A stretch of DNA of 17,409 bases, taken from NCBI GenBank assembly GCA_029259835.1, contig JAJDEL010000812.1, positions 1 through 17,409 on the forward strand. Reading direction: 5' to 3'. The notes below the pieces were generated by a model. It was not told where the DNA came from and searched no databases. It was given only the letters and a program-made list of their open reading frames with translations. Shown one piece after another: positions 14,838 to 17,409 of the stretch. This DNA is from Planctomicrobium sp. (GTDB taxonomy: Bacteria > Planctomycetota > Planctomycetia > Planctomycetales > Planctomycetaceae). The position numbers and the translations under genes were made by a program. The stretch's first letter is position 1. Every line of letters starts with the position of its first letter.

Positions 14838-16124
14838 TCACCTCACTACACTTTTCACAGCCTCAGCAAGTCGTTCCATTCCTTTGTTGATCCCGTCCGG
14901 GGTTTGGACTCCATAGCTGAGACGCATTTGGTGGGATGGGCGGTCTTCGGCAGGGCCGGCGTAACAGAGTTCGCCGGGGACGTACATGACGCCGTTCTTC
15001 ACGGCCTGTTTGAAGAGTGGGCTTTCGAAGCCGGTCGCGATGCTTTCCGGGAGTGACATCCAAACGTACAAGCCGCCGTGCGGAGTCACCCAGGTAACGC
15101 CATCTATGTCGCTGAAGTATCGGTCGGCCGCGGCGAGCATGGCGTCTCGTTTTTCCTGATAGCCTGCGCGGACTTTTTGCAGATGGGTTTTGTACACGCC
15201 GCTACGGAGGGTTTCGGCGATCAGGTGTTGGTTGAAGTTTGCAGAGCCGAAGTCTTCGTTCCCTTTGCGATCACAAATCGGTCCAACAAGATCACTCGGC
15301 AACACTCCAAAACCAACACGAATTCCAGGCGAGAATGTTTTGGAAAACGTTTGCGTGTAGATGACTTGATCGCGCGAGTCGTCGAAAGACCACAAGCTGG
15401 AGTGGACAGGTCCGTCGTATTGCAATTCTCGGTAGGCTGCATCTTCGAGGACAAGAATCCGATGATCGCGCGACCACTTCTTTGCGATATCGACAATTTC
15501 TTTTCGGCGCTCAGTTGAAACACAAACCCCGCTGGGGTTGTCGTAGTAACTAACAACATAGATGAGTTTCACTCGATGCAACTCCTGCATCGCTGCGATT
15601 TGTTCCAGAGCGTGATCGAGTGCAGCCGGCTGCATACCGTCATCATCGGCAGCAATTGTGACTGTTCTCGCATCGACGCCGGCCAAGTTCCCAGCAAAGA
15701 CGAAGTACGTTGGCCCGGCAACGAGGCAGATATCGCCTGGATCGAATAATGTTTCACAAACAAGCGAAAGCAACTGTTGAGAGCCGGTCGTTGCGATCAA
15801 CTGAGTTTCATCGATCCCCAACGAGGCGACATCGCTCCCTTCAAGAGATGCGAAATGCTTGAGTAACTCTTCTCGAAGCTCTGCACTCCCTTGAGTTGTC
15901 CCGTACTGCAATGCCAGACGCCCAGATTCTTCCGTCTCCAAGACCCTTGAAGCAGCTTGAAGTGCATCACCCACTGGCAACGTCATCGGATCGACCAATC
16001 CGGCTGCGAGTGAAATGCAATTAGGATTTTCAACGCCTTGCTGCATCAGAAAGCTGATTGCGAGATCCCGCGTCTGGTGACTTCGCTGACTGTAGAGGAT
16101 CGGGAGCTTCATTTTGGAATTCAT
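14838..16124 (-). CDS. Fold-type I PLP-dependent aminotransferase (LysN/MocR-domain type)
   Basis: The product is 428 residues. It moves amino groups between amino and keto acids using pyridoxal phosphate. Landmarks: the GLVDPMTLP loop, ALQYGTTQGSAELREEL (72-87), YYDNPSG (N197), EDAAYREL (D228, Y231), the Schiff-base lysine in TFSKTFSPGIRVGF (K262), and RLSYG (R401) for the substrate carboxylate. This set is the class I/II pattern of 2-aminoadipate- or valine-pyruvate-type transaminases and of the aminotransferase half of MocR regulators; there is no DNA-binding domain here. The substrate is undetermined. ATG 16124 is chosen because the family N-terminus starts there; the frame is open to 16217 but would run through the palindrome. 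No Shine-Dalgarno is clear. The last 339 bases are repeated at 12850-13188. It is divergent from gatC. Confidence 0.9.
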   Translation of the reverse strand: MNSKMKLPILYSQRSHQTRDLAISFLMQQGVENPNCISLAAGLVDPMTLPVGDALQAASRVLETEESGRLALQYGTTQGSAELREELLKHFASLEGSDVASLGIDETQLIATTGSQQLLSLVCETLFDPGDICLVAGPTYFVFAGNLAGVDARTVTIAADDDGMQPAALDHALEQIAAMQELHRVKLIYVVSYYDNPSGVCVSTERRKEIVDIAKKWSRDHRILVLEDAAYRELQYDGPVHSSLWSFDDSRDQVIYTQTFSKTFSPGIRVGFGVLPSDLVGPICDRKGNEDFGSANFNQHLIAETLRSGVYKTHLQKVRAGYQEKRDAMLAAADRYFSDIDGVTWVTPHGGLYVWMSLPESIATGFESPLFKQAVKNGVMYVPGELCYAGPAEDRPSHQMRLSYGVQTPDGINKGMERLAEAVKSVVR

Positions 16125-16146
16125 GTTGCTAGCGTAATAATGATTT

Positions 16147-16169
16147 GCCGTACACTTAAAGTGTACGGC
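16147..16169. promoter_or_regulatory. Perfect 23-nt interrupted palindrome upstream of the aminotransferase
   Basis: The arms GCCGTACACTT (16147-16157) and AAGTGTACGGC (16159-16169) are exact reverse complements around a single A. It lies 22 bases upstream of the aminotransferase start and about 150 bases upstream of gatC. Two-fold symmetry with a GTAC core suggests an operator for a dimeric repressor, or a 5'-leader hairpin. The regulator is not in the window. Confidence 0.6.
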
Positions 16170-16318
16170 GAAACGCTCGGTTTGTCTCTTGCGACATTTT
16201 CGTTCCCAGCATCTCAAAATCGTCGGGCTTTTCGCAGAGCAACCAGCAACTTATAGTGACTGCGTTAAAGATGAATTCATCTTCAACTCGAAAGCTCCTT
16301 CAAACAAAGCGACGACAG

Positions 16319-16612
16319 ATGACACTCAGTATTGATGACGTTCAGAAGGTCGCCAAGTTGGCTCGCCTCAAACTGACACCGGAAGAAGAACAACAATTTG
16401 CCAGCCAGCTTGGGCAAATCCTGGACTATGTGGAAATGCTCGGTGAAGTTGATACCGAGAAGGTCGAGCCAATGGCTCACGCAGCGGATGTCGCCAATGT
16501 GTTCCGTGCCGATGATGTTCAGGCATCGATTGACCGAGAGAAAACGCTGCTGAACGCTCCCAAGACTGATGGGAAGTATTTCCTCGTTCCGCAAATTCTC
16601 GAAGGAGCGTAA
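16319..16612 (+). CDS. gatC: Aspartyl/glutamyl-tRNA amidotransferase subunit C
   Basis: The product is 97 residues, the normal length for GatC, starting MTLSIDDVQKVAKLARLKL. It carries the family's linker motifs VEPMAHAADVANVFRADDV and APKTDGKYFLVPQIL. GatC is the small belt subunit that wraps GatA and holds it to GatB in the complex converting Glu-tRNA(Gln) to Gln-tRNA(Gln), and Asp-tRNA(Asn) to Asn-tRNA(Asn). The frame is open back to 16256, but only ATG 16319 gives the conserved N-terminus. The ribosome site is weak. TATAGT at 16252-16257 is a possible -10 with no good -35. gatA starts 3 bases after the stop, with its ribosome site inside the gatC end, so translation is probably coupled. 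Confidence 0.94.
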   Translation: MTLSIDDVQKVAKLARLKLTPEEEQQFASQLGQILDYVEMLGEVDTEKVEPMAHAADVANVFRADDVQASIDREKTLLNAPKTDGKYFLVPQILEGA

Positions 16613-16615
16613 TCA

Positions 16616-17409
16616 GTGATCCATTACGAAACAGCGACAAAACAACTTTCTCGATTGCAACAGGGCGAAACGACGAGTCAACAGCTTGTGCAGGCTCACC
16701 TCGATCGAATCAATACGACTGATGGTCAGGTCAATGCGTTTCTGGAAGTCTGTACAGAATCAGCAATCAAACGGGCTGCGGAGATCGACGGACGTCGCGA
16801 GGCGGGCGAGGCACTCGGACCGCTCGCCGGGCTTCCGGTTGCGATAAAAGACAACGTTTGCGTCGAAGGTTGGCGTACTTCTTGTGCAAGCAAAATGCTG
16901 GAGGAGTTCACTTCGGTCTACGATGCGCATGTGATTGAAAAGCTGAAAGCGGCTGATGCGGTTTTGATCGGTCGCGTGAACATGGATGAGTTCGCGATGG
17001 GTTCCTCATGCGAGAATTCAGCGTTTCAGAAAACCAGCAACCCCTGGGATTTCGAATGCGCTCCCGGCGGTTCCAGTGGTGGTTCGGCAGCCGCGGTCGC
17101 AGCTGGAATGGTGCCGCTGGCGATTGGTTCGGATACCGGCGGATCAATTCGGCAACCAGCGGCATTCTGTGGTGTTGTCGGGATGAAGCCGACATACGGT
17201 CGCGTTTCAAGATATGGACTGGTCGCCTTTGCGAGTTCACTCGATCAAATCGGTCCATTTGCCCGCTCAGTTTCTGATGCAGCTTTGCTTCTGGAAACGT
17301 TATGGGGGCACGACCGCCGCGATTCAACGTCCGTTGATGTTCCTGTTCCATCTCTCACTGATCAACTCGATGAACCATTGTCCGGACTGAAAATCGGCAT
17401 CGTGCCTGA
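16616..17409 (+). CDS. gatA: Glutamyl-tRNA(Gln) amidotransferase subunit A, N-terminal part
   Basis: The gene starts at GTG 16616 with AAGGAG (16602-16607) 8 bases before it and stays open to the window end, giving 264 codons of an enzyme usually near 490 residues. It is an amidase-signature protein that releases ammonia from glutamine and passes it to GatB. The Ser-cisSer-Lys triad is complete: K78 in LPVAIKDN, S153 in APGGSSGGS, and S177 in [16 protein letters not shown]. These agree, one residue off, with the numbering known for Staphylococcus Gat[21 protein letters not shown] is also typical. The GTG start and the absence of a stop in the window make it easy to miss. The remainder of the gene lies to the right, and gatB is not in view. 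Confidence 0.95.
   Translation, partial: MIHYETATKQLSRLQQGETTSQQLVQAHLDRINTTDGQVNAFLEVCTESAIKRAAEIDGRREAGEALGPLAGLPVAIKDNVCVEGWRTSCASKMLEEFTSVYDAHVIEKLKAADAVLIGRVNMDEFAMGSSCENSAFQKTSNPWDFECAPGGSSGGSAAAVAAGMVPLAIGSDTGGSIRQPAAFCGVVGMKPTYGRVSRYGLVAFASSLDQIGPFARSVSDAALLLETLWGHDRRDSTSVDVPVPSLTDQLDEPLSGLKIGIVP

Noticed and set aside
12743..15176. Insertion sequence or transposon between the two aminotransferase segments
   Set aside because: No transposase, terminal inverted repeats or target-site duplication could be found around the block.

Overview
The window reads as a piece of a planctomycete chromosome. This is an inference from gene content: a secreted EF-hand/SGNH-like protein, an LVIVD-repeat secreted giant, twin-arginine-type leaders, paired SPFH proteins and a DapA-like/epimerase pair. 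GC is moderate, about 50-55 % in lines counted by hand. The genus cannot be fixed from sequence alone. There is no rRNA, tRNA, CRISPR array, transposase or phage gene.

Left part (1-6779, all + strand). The tail of a GNAT acetyltransferase is followed by a compact four-gene run: a Rossmann-fold epimerase/dehydratase relative, a DapA/NanA-type aldolase or lyase, an exported calcineurin-like phosphoesterase, and a large exported protein with an N-terminal helical domain and a C-terminal LVIVD beta-propeller region. Spacing suggests co-transcription. A carbohydrate or sugar-acid catabolic role is plausible but unproven.

Middle part (6780-12742, + strand). Two adjacent paralogous membrane-anchored SPFH (band 7) proteins each carry three copies of an unusual 'GxxxxVLxPGRYxxNP' repeat between the membrane helix and the SPFH domain. 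They recall the HflK/HflC pairing and, in domain order, major vault protein. A REP-like palindrome, a very lysine-rich 73-residue protein and an exported TlpA-like thioredoxin-fold protein follow.

Right part (12743-16124, - strand) is a rearranged block. An intact fold-type I PLP aminotransferase has an intrinsic terminator downstream. It is followed by an exported EF-hand/SGNH-like gene, then by the severed start of a second EF-hand-type gene (its Shine-Dalgarno and leader survive), then by a detached 339-bp aminotransferase C-terminus. That last segment matches the 3' end of the intact gene without indels, at about 85 % nucleotide identity by hand count. Divergent from the aminotransferase lie gatC and the start of gatA (+ strand), which encode the tRNA-dependent amidotransferase. 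A perfect interrupted palindrome sits in the divergent intergenic region, next to the aminotransferase start.
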